DNA from: Astragalus membranaceus
Lineage: Eukaryota > Streptophyta > Magnoliopsida > Fabales > Fabaceae
Assembly (NCBI GenBank): GCA_039519185.1
Contig: CM076849.1
Coordinates: 36,389,109 to 36,453,108 of the forward strand
Length of the DNA stretch: 64,000 bases
Reading direction: 5' to 3'
Shown: one piece after another, positions 12,324 through 23,277 of the stretch
Layout: the number at the start of each line of letters is the position of its first letter
Position numbering within the stretch: the first letter of the stretch is position 1
Translations under genes and position numbers: made by a program
Notes under the pieces: generated by a model
What the model saw: the letters and a program-made list of their open reading frames with translations, nothing else
The model's database searches: none
Told to the model about the DNA's origin: nothing

Positions 12324-12341
12324 TGGCGCCGTTGCCGGGGA
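12324..12341 (+). promoter_or_regulatory. E1 primer-binding site (tRNA-Asp)
   Basis: TGGCGCCGTTGCCGGGGA, complementary to the 3' end of plant tRNA-Asp, lies six bases after the LTR end. This primer choice is typical of the Athila/Tat side of Ty3/gypsy. The leader from here to the gag ATG at 12441 ends with AGCGCTACAGCGT directly before the start codon. Confidence 0.9.
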
Positions 12342-12440
12342 TTGCATTTAATTTTCATTGTTTAAGTTTTTAGTAAACTTAATGCCTATTTTACACTGGT
12401 GTGTTGTTTCTTGTTGCTGCAGCAGTAAGCGCTACAGCGT

Positions 12441-14253
12441 ATGCCCAGGTCTCAACCACCAGAATTTGAACCATACTCAGAACCAGAGAGAAGGTTCAGG
12501 AAACTAAGATATCTTCAAAGGCTCAGACCCACCATGTCAGAACATAGTCATAGGACCAATTCTGGTAGAGCTACCACTCTACATGGCAGATCTAATTCTG
12601 GTAGAGGAGGGACTGAACCAGGTGGAAGGGGTAGAGGTAGACATGAGCAGCCACCCACTCCCACCTTACATGACCAAGAGGACTGGTACAGACATCAATT
12701 CATAAATGAAGGACCTGCTCAAATGGTAAATGACAGAGATAGACCAATGAGGGACTATGCTGTGTTTGATCCACAAACCATGGAGACAAGCATAGCAAGA
12801 CCTACTCTCCATACAGCTCAGTTTGAATTCAAACCTATGATGTTCCAAATGTTGCAAACAGTGGGACAGTTTGGTGGTGCTCCTCAAGAGGACCCATATT
12901 TACACTTAAAGCAATTTTTGGAAGTCTGCAGTAACTTCATCATTCCAGGGGTAAGTGATGATGCATTCAGATTAAAACTTTTTCCTTATTCCTTGAAGGA
13001 TAGAGCAAAGGCCTGGTTAACTTCTCTAGAGTTTAACTCTATCCATACTTGGAATGAAATGGCTGAGAAATTCTTAGCAAAATATTTTCCTCCAAGTAAG
13101 AATGCAAGAATGAGGAATGAGGTTACTGCATTCAGACAAAAAGATGCTGAAACACTGTTTGAAGCATGGGAGAGATGGAAGGAGCTGTTAAGAAAGTGCC
13201 CTCATCATGGTATACCTGTGATTATCCAAATGGAGACCTTCTACAATGGACTAGATCCAACAACCAGACAAATGTTAGATGCTTCTTCAGGGGGGTGTGT
13301 TGTTGAAAACCTCCTATAATGAGGCATGTGAGCTGATTGATGATATTGCCACAAATAGTTATCAATGGCCTACAGAAAGGTTAGCTCAGCAAAAGAAGGT
13401 AGCTGGTGTGCATGAAATAAGTGAAGTTTCTGCTCTATCTGCACAGGTTGCCTCTCTCACTAACATGATAAAATCTATGAACACATCAAACGCTGTAGCG
13501 GTTACCGCTGTAGCGGCACGTGAACCAACAGTAGCTGTTATTGAGCAAGCCTCTCCAGGGTCAGTAAGCTGTGTATATTGTGGAGGAGAGCATTTGTATG
13601 AAGAATGTCCTGGTAATCCTGTCTCTGTGAACTTTGTGAGTTTCAACAAAAACAATAATCCCTATTCAAATACATATAATCCTGGTTGGAAGAACCACCC
13701 CAATTTCAGATGGGGAGCCAACAATGCAACAACACCTAATTATAGTGCTCCAGCAAATCCACCAGGATTCCCTGCTCAAAACTACCAAAGACAGAATGCC
13801 CCAGTCATAGATAATTCATTGGAAGGATTGATGAAAAGCTTTATGAGTGATTGTAAGACAACTCTTAAAACTCATGAAGCTTCCATTAAAAATCTAGAAG
13901 TTCAGATGGGGCAGATGGCTAATGTCCTTTCCCAAAGAATTAGTGGATCATTACCATCCACTACAGAAGCCTCAACTTCAAGTACTACAGGGAAGGAGCA
14001 TGTAAAAGCTATATCTTTAAGGAGTGGGAGAGATTTGATAGGATCATCAACTGTTTCAGATGATGAAAAAAACAAAAATTCTGAAAAACAAAAAAACCTA
14101 CAACAGCCGCTACAGCGCCTGAACCTAACGCTGCAGCGCCTGTTGTTGAAAAAATACCACCACCACCCAAAATTATCCCAACATATCCAGATCCTCCATA
14201 TCCTCAAAGACTTCGAAAGGTTCATGAAGACAAGCAATTTAACAAATTCCTAG
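12441..14253 (+). pseudogene. E1 gag, frameshifted
   Basis: Capsid/nucleocapsid polyprotein of an Athila-like element, which would package element RNA in cytoplasmic particles. The N-terminus MPRSQPPEFEPYSEPERR is followed by an Arg/Gly-rich stretch, a Retrotrans_gag core (FRLKLFPYSLKDRAKAWL, then TWNEMAEKFLAKYFPP) and a zinc knuckle CVYCGGEHLYEEC (CX2CX3HX4C, one residue shorter than the classical knuckle). The frame breaks in a G run near 13295 and continues at 13279-14253. Another break lies near 14090, where the frame carrying Ala-rich codons over the CGCTACAGCG motifs is left. The C-terminal part has Pro-rich and coiled segments (KNLEVQMGQMANVL). Confidence 0.8.
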
Positions 14254-14277
14254 AAGTCCTTAAACAGTTGCACATTA

Positions 14278-15534
14278 ATGTCCCTTTGTGTGGAGGCTCT
14301 CCAACAAATGCCCAACTATGCAAAGTTCATGAAGGATGTGCTTACTAAGAGGAGGAGACTTGGGGAATTTGAAACAGTAGCAATGACTGGGGAGTGCAGC
14401 ATGTTGATGCAGAACAAGCTCCCACCCAAATCAAAGGATCCTGGCAGTTTTACCATACCATGCTCAATTGGAAATTTTTACTCTGGTCGTGCTCTATGTG
14501 ATTTGGGAGCCAGCATAAATCTTATGCCCAAGTCCATATATACACAGCTAGGAGTGGGAACTGCCAGACCTACCTCACTTACACTGCAGCTAGCTGATAG
14601 AATTCTTGCATATCCAGAAGGAATCTTAGAAGATGTTCTAATAAAGGTAGACAAATTTGTATTTCCTGTTGATTTTGTAATCTTGGATTTTGATGCAGAT
14701 AAAGAGGTACCCATCATATTGGGAAGGCCATTCTTGGCCACTGGAAGAACTTTGATAGATGTGCAGAGAGGAGAATTGATCATGAGGGTCAATGACCAAG
14801 AAGTCAAGTTCAACATTCTCAATGCTATGAAATTTCCAGGTCCCAACATTGAAGAGTGCTCCTTTGTATCTGCTATTGACAAAGTAGTTCAGGATCACTT
14901 CCAGAAAAGCACAGATCATCTGAGGCAATTACTGGACAGCAGTGAAGATACAGGGTCTGATGCAGAAGCTGCAGAAGAGGAGGAGCAGACAGTCAAAGAA
15001 ATTTGGGCTAAGAAATATGAATCTTTGGAGCAGGAGAATTCAGACATGAGAAAGGATCTCCCATCCACTGAACACCCACCAACTCTGGAACTTAAGGAGT
15101 TGCCTTCACACCTCAAATATGCTTATCTAGGTGACAATAGTACTTTGCCTGTTATAATTGCTTCCGACCTTTCTGAAAAGCAGGAACAGGATCTGATTCA
15201 AACGCTGCAGCGGCATAAAAAAGCAATTGGATGGCAGATGTCAGATATCAAAGGTATCAGCCCAACCATCTGTATGCACAGAATAGTGTTAGAAGAAGAT
15301 TCTAAAAATTGCATTGAAGGGCAGAGGAGGTTGAACCCAATTATGAAAGAGGTGGTGAAGAAGGAAATCATTAAGTGGTTGGATGCAGGTATTGTATACC
15401 CCATATCTGACAGTGCATGGGTTAGTCCTGTGCAGTGTGTGCCAAAGAAGGGAGGGGTAACAGTAATTGCTAATGAGATGAATGAGCTGCTTCCAACCAG
15501 AAAAATAACAGGCTGGAGAATATGCAAGGATTAC
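14278..15534 (+). pseudogene. E1 protease and N-terminal reverse transcriptase, cut by E2
   Basis: Open frame with a retropepsin-like core GRALCDLGASINLMPKS (DLGAS where most retroelements have DTGA/DSGA, as in Athila-type elements), the flap/second half ending IILGRPFLATGRTLIDV, then an acidic linker and the start of RT (GQRRLNPIMKEVVKKEI, VQCVPKKGG, GWRICKDY). Coding stops at 15534, where the E2 LTR begins with TGA after GATTAC. The RT palm resumes at 32829 after E2. It joins gag through a frameshift around 14230-14280. It also carries a CGCTGCAGCG motif at about 15203. Confidence 0.85.
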
Positions 15535-17166
15535 TGATAACTCTATTTTATATAGAGTTATTCATACAATCAAGCTTGAGTTATTGCTTATTTTCAAGAA
15601 CATTTATATATATATTTATAGCTTATTTATCAAGGAACAGCATTCTAAATATTCAAATGGATAAAGGGCAATGATCTAGGAAAAATGCACACATCTTGTT
15701 AGGTTTGATGTTTTTGTTCAGTGAAGCTACTGCAGGAGTGGGAACACTGCCAACACCAGGAGTGGAAACACTAGGAGTGGAAACACTGCCAACACCTGCT
15801 AAAATTCTGCAGTTTATACCAAAACATCCAAAGACCATTTCAATGCTTCCACACTTGATTAGTGACGTCATGTCTAGTCACCTGGAGCTGAGCCACTTGC
15901 TGAAGTCGGCGATACACATAAAAATCAAGTTGCAAGACTCAAACTTATCTAAAAGACATGTGGCACTTCTCCAATGGACCTCATCTTTTGTTATGCATGC
16001 AAGCGACCAAACCTGTGCAGCTTGCTTGATTGGTTGTCAACAAATTAACCATGTTCGGTCTCCTCAGCTGATCTTTCACGCCAAAGGAAACCCCTTGCAA
16101 GAGGAAAGCTTTCAAGCCTATAAATAGATATCATATCTTCACAAGAAAAGAATCCTATCTTCTATCATCTTTCACATCTTTAAATCCTTTATCTTTTCGC
16201 TTAGTTTAGGTTTAGTTTAGTTTCATTTCAAGTTTCTAAGGAGAGGAAGGTGAGGAAGTGCTTGACAACCATTCCCTTCACTTCTACTTTGAAGAAATTC
16301 GTGTAAGAAATCTTTATTGTACTTCAACTTGGGAACTTAATGCAAAAGATCTTCTATTCAAGTAATCTCTACTCTTTTAAGTTCTTTTGCTTTATTATTC
16401 ATTTACTTATGTTCTTTGCACATTCTTTGCTTTATAACATGAGTAACATGAGCTAAATTCCCTTAAGTTGAGATGTTCTAACCTTGTAATGAACTTCTAA
16501 ATATGTTATTATGGTTTATGTAGTGTAAACACTTTAAACTCTTGCATAACACTTCTTTCAACTTATTCTGGAATTGATCACTTTAGAATAGGTAAAACTT
16601 GTAGCAGCAGACATGGGCTACATTTATGAACTCAAGAGTTAATAGGGACAAGTATTTAATAAAGGAAACTTTGTTAAACACATGCTAAAACCTAGACATA
16701 GGATAGCATAGTCCTTAGGATAATAAAATTAGAAGAGTGAACCTATTTAGCAACTTGGATCATTGTTAGGAGGCAAGGGAGGAATTGACAAACCTTTCTT
16801 TACTGTAAAAAACAAAGATCATAAGAGCTTGTAATGAAACTCTGAAGAGAAGTGCTGAAAGGCACAAACTGATGCACCTACATCCAGTGTTCCCACACTA
16901 TATACTCCATTAAAACACTTAGAAGTAAAGTACTTGGTGAAAACATCTCAACTACTTTTTCCAACTGATTTCTCACACATTTTATTGCTTATTATTATTT
17001 TACTTACTTTGAAAACTCCAAACCAAAAATACTGAATAGTGTAGACACACTAAGTGTACACTTTGAACTACAAAAATTTACAATACATAATCCCTGTGGG
17101 TTCGACCTTTCTTATCACTTTATTACTTGTGTGACTATGTATACTTGCATATAATAAACCACACCA
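15535..17166 (+). repeat. E2 5' LTR
   Basis: 1632 bp, TGATAACTC...ACCACACCA. The first bases match the E1 LTR (TGATAACTCTATTTTATATAG) but the rest diverges. Contains a cluster of ACACTGCC/GGAGTGGAAACACT units at about 15737-15800 and a TATA box at 16119. Confidence 0.95.
16119..16126 (+). promoter_or_regulatory. E2 LTR TATA box
   Basis: TATAAATA in the context CCTATAAATAGATATC, repeated in the 3' LTR at 31745-31752. It puts the likely transcription start about 30 bp downstream, so U3 is about 610 bp long. It would drive the genomic RNA of E2. Confidence 0.7.
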
Positions 17167-17172
17167 AGTTTT

Positions 17173-17190
17173 TGGCGTCGTTGCCGGGGA
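17173..17190 (+). promoter_or_regulatory. E2 primer-binding site (tRNA-Asp, one mismatch)
   Basis: TGGCGTCGTTGCCGGGGA begins six bases after the LTR and differs from the E1 PBS by one base. The leader from here to the gag ATG (17309) ends in repeated AAACACTTAGTG-type motifs at 17266-17306, the same place where E1 has its own motif. Confidence 0.85.
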
Positions 17191-17308
17191 TTATAGTAAA
17201 ATTTTGTTGTTTAGATTGTTAATTTAGTGTTTTATTAGTACTACTGGTATTCTGTTTTCTGTGCAGAAACACTTAGTGCAGAAACACTCAGTGTGGAAAC
17301 ACTAGTTT

Positions 17309-17955
17309 ATGCCCAGAGATAGACCACCAGAATTTGATTGTGATCCAGAAATTGAGAGAAGATTTAGGAGATTGCTAAGACAACAAAGACAATGACAACA
17401 AGACTGCAGAACAATGTCTCACCACAGTGAAGATGCCTCAGTAAGAGGAGGACTTAATTCACATCAACAAACTGAAGGTGGACCAGATCACAGACAACAA
17501 TTCATTCAAATGGGACCAATAGGTATGATTAATGATAGAGATAGACCTATGAGAGACTATGCTCAATATGACCAGCAACACATACAAATAGTATTGCTAG
17601 ACCTCAAATTGATGCTGTTCATTTTGAATTTAAACCTATGATGTTTCAAATGTTGCAAACAATTGGTCAATTTGGTGGATCTCCACATGAAGATCCCCAT
17701 GAACATTTAAAGCAATTCATAGAAGTTTGTAGTAACTTTATCATTCCTGGCATTAGTGAGGATGCATTTAGGCTTAAGTTATTTCCATACTCTTTGAAAG
17801 ATAGGGCAAAATCATGGCTAAATTCTATGGAGCCAAATTCTATTCATACATGGAATGAATTAGCTGAAAAATTCTTAAGCAAATATTTTCCTCCTATTAA
17901 AAATGCTAGGATGAGACATGATATTACATCTTTTAAGCAAAAATAATTTGAATCA
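17309..17955 (+). pseudogene. E2 gag N-terminal part, with stops and frameshift
   Basis: Starts at ATG 17309 (MPRDRPPEFDCDPEIERR, matching the E1 gag start). The frame hits TGA at 17393, continues at 17414-17641, shifts near 17590-17640, continues through the capsid-like core (17638-17946, FRLKLFPYSLKDRAKSWL) and meets a TAA at 17944-17946. The frame then reopens at 17956 in the main gag-pol ORF. Three lesions in about 650 bp make a full gag from this copy unlikely, although the rest of the element is well kept. Confidence 0.8.
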
Positions 17956-20900
17956 TTGTTTGAAGCATGGGAAAGATGGAAAGAACTTTTAAGAAAATGT
18001 CCACATCATGGTTTACCTGTCATTATACAAATGGAAACTTTTTACAATGGTCTAGAACCACAAACCAGAGTGATGCTAGATGCATCAGCTGGTGGTGTTC
18101 TTTTGAATATGTCTTATAATGAAGCATGTGATCTTATTGACAAAATTGCTACAAATGGTTCAAGTTGGCCTACTGAGAGGGTAAGTGTTCAAAAGAGAAC
18201 CTCTGGAGTACATGAGATTAATGATATATCAGCCCTATCTGCTCAAGTAGCCACTTTAACCAATCTGATCAAACAGTGCACTAGCGCACCTACATCTAGT
18301 GTAGCAACACCTAAAGAAAACACTGCAGCAGCTATAGAACAAGCCCCTCCAGGAACTACAAGTTGTGTGTATTGTGGAGGAAGCCATCTATATGAAGAAT
18401 GTCCTAGCAACCCTGTCTCTGTCAATTATGTAGGTTACAATAAAAATAACAACCCTTACTCTCATACCTACAATCCAGGATGGAAGAACCACCCAAATTT
18501 TAGGTGGAACAATTCTAATGCACCTGCACAAAGTGCACCTGCACCAAGTACTCCTCCTGGATTCCTACCTCAAAGCCAACAAAGATCAAACCCACCCGCC
18601 AGTGCTAATTCTCTAGAAGAATTGCTTAGATCATTCATTAGTGAAACTAGAACTGCTAGGCAAGCTCATGATATATCAATTAAGAACCTAGAGAACCAAG
18701 TAGGGCAATTAGCAACTGCTTTGCAGCAAAGACCAGTAGGTACTTTGCCATCAAACACAGAAGCTTCACCCTCACAAAGGCAAGGTAAGGAGCAGGTCAA
18801 AGCCATATCTTTGAGAAGTGGCAAGGATCTAACAGAACCATATGAGCTTGAAGGTACAGAAAAGGGAGAAAAAAATAAAAATGAAAAAAATTCTCAAGAT
18901 GCAGAAACACCTGGTGTTCCTACATCTCCTACTCCAAGGTTAGTACCAGAATACCCTCCTCCTCCTTTTCCTCAAAGATTGAAAAAAATACATGAGGAGA
19001 AGCAATTCAGTCAATTTTTAGATGTTTTAAAACAATTGCATATCAATGTTCCCTTGATAGAGGCACTTCAACAAATGCCAAACTATGCCAAATTCATGAA
19101 AGATGTGCTTTCTAAAAGAAAAAGATTAGGGGAATTTGAAACTGTTGTTATGTCAAAAGAATGTAGTCTGATTTTACAAAACAAAATTCCAAGGAAGCTA
19201 AAGGATCCAGGTAGCTTTACAATCCCTTTTTCAATAGGTAAGTACTATACAGGAAGAGCATTATGTGATTTAGGTGCAAGCATCAATTTGATGCCCAAAT
19301 CTATCTTCACAAGGCTAGGGATTGGAAATGCAAAACCTACCACATTGACATTATCTTTGGCAGATAGATCAATTGCATATCCAGAAGGAATTATTGAGGA
19401 TATATTGGTGCAAGTTGACAAATTTGTGTTTCCTGCAGATTTTGTTATACTTGATTTCATTGCAGATGAAGAAGTGCCAGTCATACTTGGAAGACCATTC
19501 TTGGCAACAGGGAAAACACTGATAGATGTGCAAAGAGGAGAGCTAACCATGAGAGTGAATGATCAAGAAGTAAAATTTAATGTCTTGAATGCTTTGAAGT
19601 ATCCTGCAGAGGAGAGTGAAGAGTGTTCATCAATCTCACTTGATCATTTGGTAGAGAAGCAGTTCCACAAGCAGTATGATCACCTTGCCAATGCACTAGC
19701 ACCTGATGTTTCTGCATTGCCTGCTGAGGAATTTATTGAAGAAAGCATATTGCCTAAGGAACAAGCTACACCTAAGGTATGGGCTAGAACTTATGAATCT
19801 CTTAATTTAGAAAATCCCAACCTTAAAGAAAATGTACCTTCTATTGAACAACCTCCTAAGCTAGAATTAAAAGAACTACCTAAGCATTTAAAATATGTTT
19901 TTCTAGGTGAGGATAAAACTCTTCCTGTAATCATAGCTTCTGATCTATCTTTAGAACAAGAGCTTGATTTAATTAACACCTTGAGAAAACATAGAAAAGC
20001 TATAGGTTGGCAAATGTCTGACATTAAAGGGATTAGCCCCTCAACATGCATGCATAGGATAATTTTAGAAGAAAATTCTAAAAATAGCATAGAAGGGCAA
20101 AGAAGATTAAATCCAATAATGAAAGAGGTTGTTAAGAAGGAAATAATTAAATGGCTAGATGCTGGTATTATCTACCCTATTTCAGATAGTGCATGGGTTA
20201 GTCCTGTGCAATGTGTTCCTAAAAAGGGTGGAGTCACAGTTGTAGCCAATAAAAATAATGAATTAATCCCAACCAGAACTGTAACAGGGTGGAGAATCTG
20301 TATGGATTACAGAAAACTCAATAAGGCCACTAAGAAAGATCATTTCCCTTTACCCTTTATAGATCAAATGTTAGATAGGTTAGCAGGAAAGGAATTCTAT
20401 TGTTTCTTAGATGGTTATTCAGGATACAATCAAATAGCAATTGAACCTAAGGATCAACAGAAAACCACCTTTACTTGTCCTTATGGCACTTTTGCCTTTA
20501 GAAGGATGCCTTTTGGACTTTGTAATGCTCCTGCTACCTTTCAAAGATGCATGATGTCAATCTTTTCTGACTTCATTGAGCAATCAATGGAAGTCTTCAT
20601 GGATGACTTTTCTGTTTTTGGAGAAACATTCTCATTGTGTCTTTCAAACTTAGAAGAAATTCTTCAAAGGTGTGAAGACACTAACTTAGTGCTTAATTGG
20701 GAAAAATGTCATTTCATGGTAAAAGAAGGCATTGTGCTTGGTCATAAAATATCTAAAAAAGGTCTTGAAGTGGATAGGGCAAAGATAGAGGTAATTGAGA
20801 AACTACCACCTCCATCAACAATCAAAGGGATTAGAAGTTTTTTAGGTCATGCAGGATTCTATAGGAGATTTATCAAAGACTTTTCAAAAATTTCAAAACC

Positions 20901-21195
20901 ATTGTGTATGCTTTTGCAACATGATGTGCCTTTTAATTTTGATGAATCTTGTGTAGAAGCTTTTCAAAAACTAAAAAAAGCTTTAGTTACAGCACCAGTT
21001 GTAGTCACTCCAGATTGGAGTAAGCCTTTTGAACTCATGTGTGATGCTAGTGACTTTGCAGTAGGAGCAGTCCTAGGGCAAAGATATAACAAAGTGTTTC
21101 ATACCATATACTATGCTAGCAAAACACTCATTGAAGCTCAAATGAACTACACTGTAACAGAAAAGGAACTATTAGCAGTGGTTTTTTGCTTTTGA
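17956..21195 (+). CDS. E2 gag C-terminus, protease, reverse transcriptase, RNase H (1079 codons)
   Basis: Long open frame of an Athila-like polyprotein. In order: gag C-terminus with zinc knuckle CVYCGGSHLYEEC (CX2CX3HX4C) near residues 137-150; protease GRALCDLGASINLMPKS near 435-450 with IILGRPFL-type second half; RT with VDPLPFID-like entry (KDHFPLPFIDQML), the PFGLCNAPATFQRCM motif and catalytic FMDD near residue 880; and RNase H starting MCDASDFAVGAVLGQ near 1028. The frame ends early inside RNase H by an extra T in a T run near 21185; the remainder is in the next ORF. Acts in virus-like particles to copy element RNA. The N-terminus is missing because of the upstream stops. Confidence 0.88.
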   Translation: MFEAWERWKELLRKCPHHGLPVIIQMETFYNGLEPQTRVMLDASAGGVLLNMSYNEACDLIDKIATNGSSWPTERVSVQKRTSGVHEINDISALSAQVATLTNLIKQCTSAPTSSVATPKENTAAAIEQAPPGTTSCVYCGGSHLYEECPSNPVSVNYVGYNKNNNPYSHTYNPGWKNHPNFRWNNSNAPAQSAPAPSTPPGFLPQSQQRSNPPASANSLEELLRSFISETRTARQAHDISIKNLENQVGQLATALQQRPVGTLPSNTEASPSQRQGKEQVKAISLRSGKDLTEPYELEGTEKGEKNKNEKNSQDAETPGVPTSPTPRLVPEYPPPPFPQRLKKIHEEKQFSQFLDVLKQLHINVPLIEALQQMPNYAKFMKDVLSKRKRLGEFETVVMSKECSLILQNKIPRKLKDPGSFTIPFSIGKYYTGRALCDLGASINLMPKSIFTRLGIGNAKPTTLTLSLADRSIAYPEGIIEDILVQVDKFVFPADFVILDFIADEEVPVILGRPFLATGKTLIDVQRGELTMRVNDQEVKFNVLNALKYPAEESEECSSISLDHLVEKQFHKQYDHLANALAPDVSALPAEEFIEESILPKEQATPKVWARTYESLNLENPNLKENVPSIEQPPKLELKELPKHLKYVFLGEDKTLPVIIASDLSLEQELDLINTLRKHRKAIGWQMSDIKGISPSTCMHRIILEENSKNSIEGQRRLNPIMKEVVKKEIIKWLDAGIIYPISDSAWVSPVQCVPKKGGVTVVANKNNELIPTRTVTGWRICMDYRKLNKATKKDHFPLPFIDQMLDRLAGKEFYCFLDGYSGYNQIAIEPKDQQKTTFTCPYGTFAFRRMPFGLCNAPATFQRCMMSIFSDFIEQSMEVFMDDFSVFGETFSLCLSNLEEILQRCEDTNLVLNWEKCHFMVKEGIVLGHKISKKGLEVDRAKIEVIEKLPPPSTIKGIRSFLGHAGFYRRFIKDFSKISKPLCMLLQHDVPFNFDESCVEAFQKLKKALVTAPVVVTPDWSKPFELMCDASDFAVGAVLGQRYNKVFHTIYYASKTLIEAQMNYTVTEKELLAVVFCF

Positions 21196-21211
21196 AAAAT
21201 TTAGATCATAC

Positions 21212-22801
21212 TTGGTTGGCACCAAAGTAATTGTGTACACTGACCATTCTGCCATCAAGTATCTGATTTCTAAAAAAGATGCAAAACCTAGGCTAATAAG
21301 ATGGGTTCTACTACTTCAAGAATTTGATCTTGAAATAAAAGATAAGAAAGGAGTAGAGAACCAAGTGGCTGATCACCTCTCTAGACTTGAAAGTAATAAT
21401 GCAGATACAATTGAAGAAATCAAGGAAAGTTTCCCTGATGAAAAATTACTAGCAATTACCTTGAATACAGCCAGTGTTTCTGCACTCAGTGTGGCCACAC
21501 CTCATGTTTCAACACCATGGTATGCAGACATAGTAAACTTCCTTGTAAGCAAAATTGTACCATGTGACATGAACTATCAACAGAAAAGAAGGTTCTTCCA
21601 CATAGTAAAACAATACTATTGGGATGACCCTTACCTATTCAAGATATGTCCTGATCAAATCATGAGAAAATGCATTCCTGAAGAAGAACAGCAAGCAGTG
21701 CTCCTGCATTGTCATGCTGCACCATATGGAGGTCACTTTGGAAGCCAAAGAACAGCAGCTAAGGTACTTCAATCAGGTTATTTCTGGCCTACTCTATTTA
21801 AAGATGCTTATTATATGGTCAAAACCTGTGATAAATGTCAAAGAAGTGGTAATATATCTAATAGACATGAAATGCCTAGGACTAATATTCTAGAAATAGA
21901 ACTTTTTGATGTTTGGGGCATGGATTTCATGGGTCCTTTTCCACCTTCTTTTGGCAATGAATACATCTTAGTGGCTGTAGACTATGTGTCTAAATGGATT
22001 GAGGCTGTAGCACTGCCAAATAATGATGCTAAATCTGTTAGCAAATTTCTCCAAAGAAATATTTTTTCAAGATTTGGTACTCCAAGAGCAATCATCAATG
22101 ATGAAGGCTCACATTTTTGCAACAAACTTATTGAAAATCTTCTTGCAAAATATGGAGTGAAACATAAGATTGCTACTGCCTATCACCCACAAACAAGTGG
22201 ACAAGCTGAACTTTCAAATAGGGAAATAAAAAGAATGCTTGAGAAAATGGTTGGACCAAATAGAAAAGATTGGTCCTTACACTTAGATGAAGCATTATGG
22301 GCATATAGGACTGCATTTAAAACTCCATTAGGAATGTCCCCCTATAAGTTAGTTTATGGCAAGCCATGTCATCTCCCTGTTGAATTAAAGAACAAGTCAT
22401 ATTGGGCTATCAAAAAGTTGAATTTTGATCTCAAAAAGGCAGGAGAGAAAAGGTTTCTTGAGCTAAATGAATTAGAAGAATTCAGGCATTTCTCCTATGA
22501 GAATGCAGAAATTTATAAAGCTAAAACCAAAGTATGGCATGACAAGAAAATCCAAAGGAGAGAACTTAAAGAAGGAGGAATGGTTCTGTTGTACAATTCT
22601 AGGTTGAAACTCTTCCCTGGAAAACTGAGATCAAGATGGTCAGGACCATTCAAATTAGTTAAAATCTACCCCCATGGTGCAGTTGATCTATATGATGCAA
22701 CCACTGATACCACTTTCAAAGTAAATGGACAAAGAGTGAAAATGTACTATGGAGAGCATGTAGAGAGAGACAAGATCACCACTCACTTTGCAAAACCTTA
22801 G
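21212..22801 (+). CDS. E2 RNase H C-terminus and integrase (529 codons)
   Basis: Continuation of pol after the frameshift. It starts in RNase H (VYTDHSAIKYLI). The integrase zinc-binding domain follows near residues 165-211 (HCHAAPYGGHFG ... CDKCQ, HHCC type). The catalytic core has its first Asp in VWGMDFMGPF (about 235), the second in INDEGSHFCN (about 294) and the Glu in GQAELSNRE (about 331). The C-terminal domain ends NGQRVKMYYGEHV, usual for Athila-like integrases, with no chromodomain. Integrase inserts the cDNA and makes the 5-bp target duplication, here ATTAC. Intact over its length. Confidence 0.9.
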   Translation: MVGTKVIVYTDHSAIKYLISKKDAKPRLIRWVLLLQEFDLEIKDKKGVENQVADHLSRLESNNADTIEEIKESFPDEKLLAITLNTASVSALSVATPHVSTPWYADIVNFLVSKIVPCDMNYQQKRRFFHIVKQYYWDDPYLFKICPDQIMRKCIPEEEQQAVLLHCHAAPYGGHFGSQRTAAKVLQSGYFWPTLFKDAYYMVKTCDKCQRSGNISNRHEMPRTNILEIELFDVWGMDFMGPFPPSFGNEYILVAVDYVSKWIEAVALPNNDAKSVSKFLQRNIFSRFGTPRAIINDEGSHFCNKLIENLLAKYGVKHKIATAYHPQTSGQAELSNREIKRMLEKMVGPNRKDWSLHLDEALWAYRTAFKTPLGMSPYKLVYGKPCHLPVELKNKSYWAIKKLNFDLKKAGEKRFLELNELEEFRHFSYENAEIYKAKTKVWHDKKIQRRELKEGGMVLLYNSRLKLFPGKLRSRWSGPFKLVKIYPHGAVDLYDATTDTTFKVNGQRVKMYYGEHVERDKITTHFAKP

Positions 22802-23277
22802 ACCAAGGTACAAGTCAGGCTGTAAGACTCTTAAAACAAGCGCTTGAGGGAGGCAACCCATCACAATATATAGTTAATATTATTATTTTGTGCAATTTCA
22901 TGTTTTGTTATTTTGCAGGAAAAACAGGACAACAGAGTAGCCAGTGTTTCTACACTTGGTGTTCCCACACTTGATGCAGCCACACTGCCTACTCTGGTGT
23001 TAGAATAATTTAGAAGAAAACTGTCACTTGATAAATCATCAACTTAGTGGAATCATCTCTGATCAAGGGTTAGAAAGTGGCGTGTTAAGTCTAAACTTCC
23101 ACGTGTTGGCTTGCATGTTAGGCCACACAACTTAACGGCTATAAACCTCAACTACCAAATCCCACTAACCCTTTCACATACCCTAAGTTTCAATTTTCTT
23201 CGTCCCTCTCACAAAACCGATTAAAAATCCTATCCACTCACAAACAGTTTTTCAATCTCAAACACTCCAAATCATAA
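22802..23277 (+). promoter_or_regulatory. E2 intergenic region with conserved block and splice-acceptor-like site
   Basis: Between integrase and the third ORF. A block AAGCGCTTGAGGGAGGCAAC (about 22837-22857) resembles AAGCGCTCTTGGGAGGCACC in E1 (about 54021-54041). It is followed by a T-rich stretch and TTTTGCAG|GA with AG at 22917-22918. E1 (54089) and E6 share the same arrangement. This fits a spliced subgenomic RNA for the third ORF, which starts 359 nt after the site. Also contains ACACTTGGTGTTCCCACACT-type motifs at 22943-22992. Confidence 0.5.
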
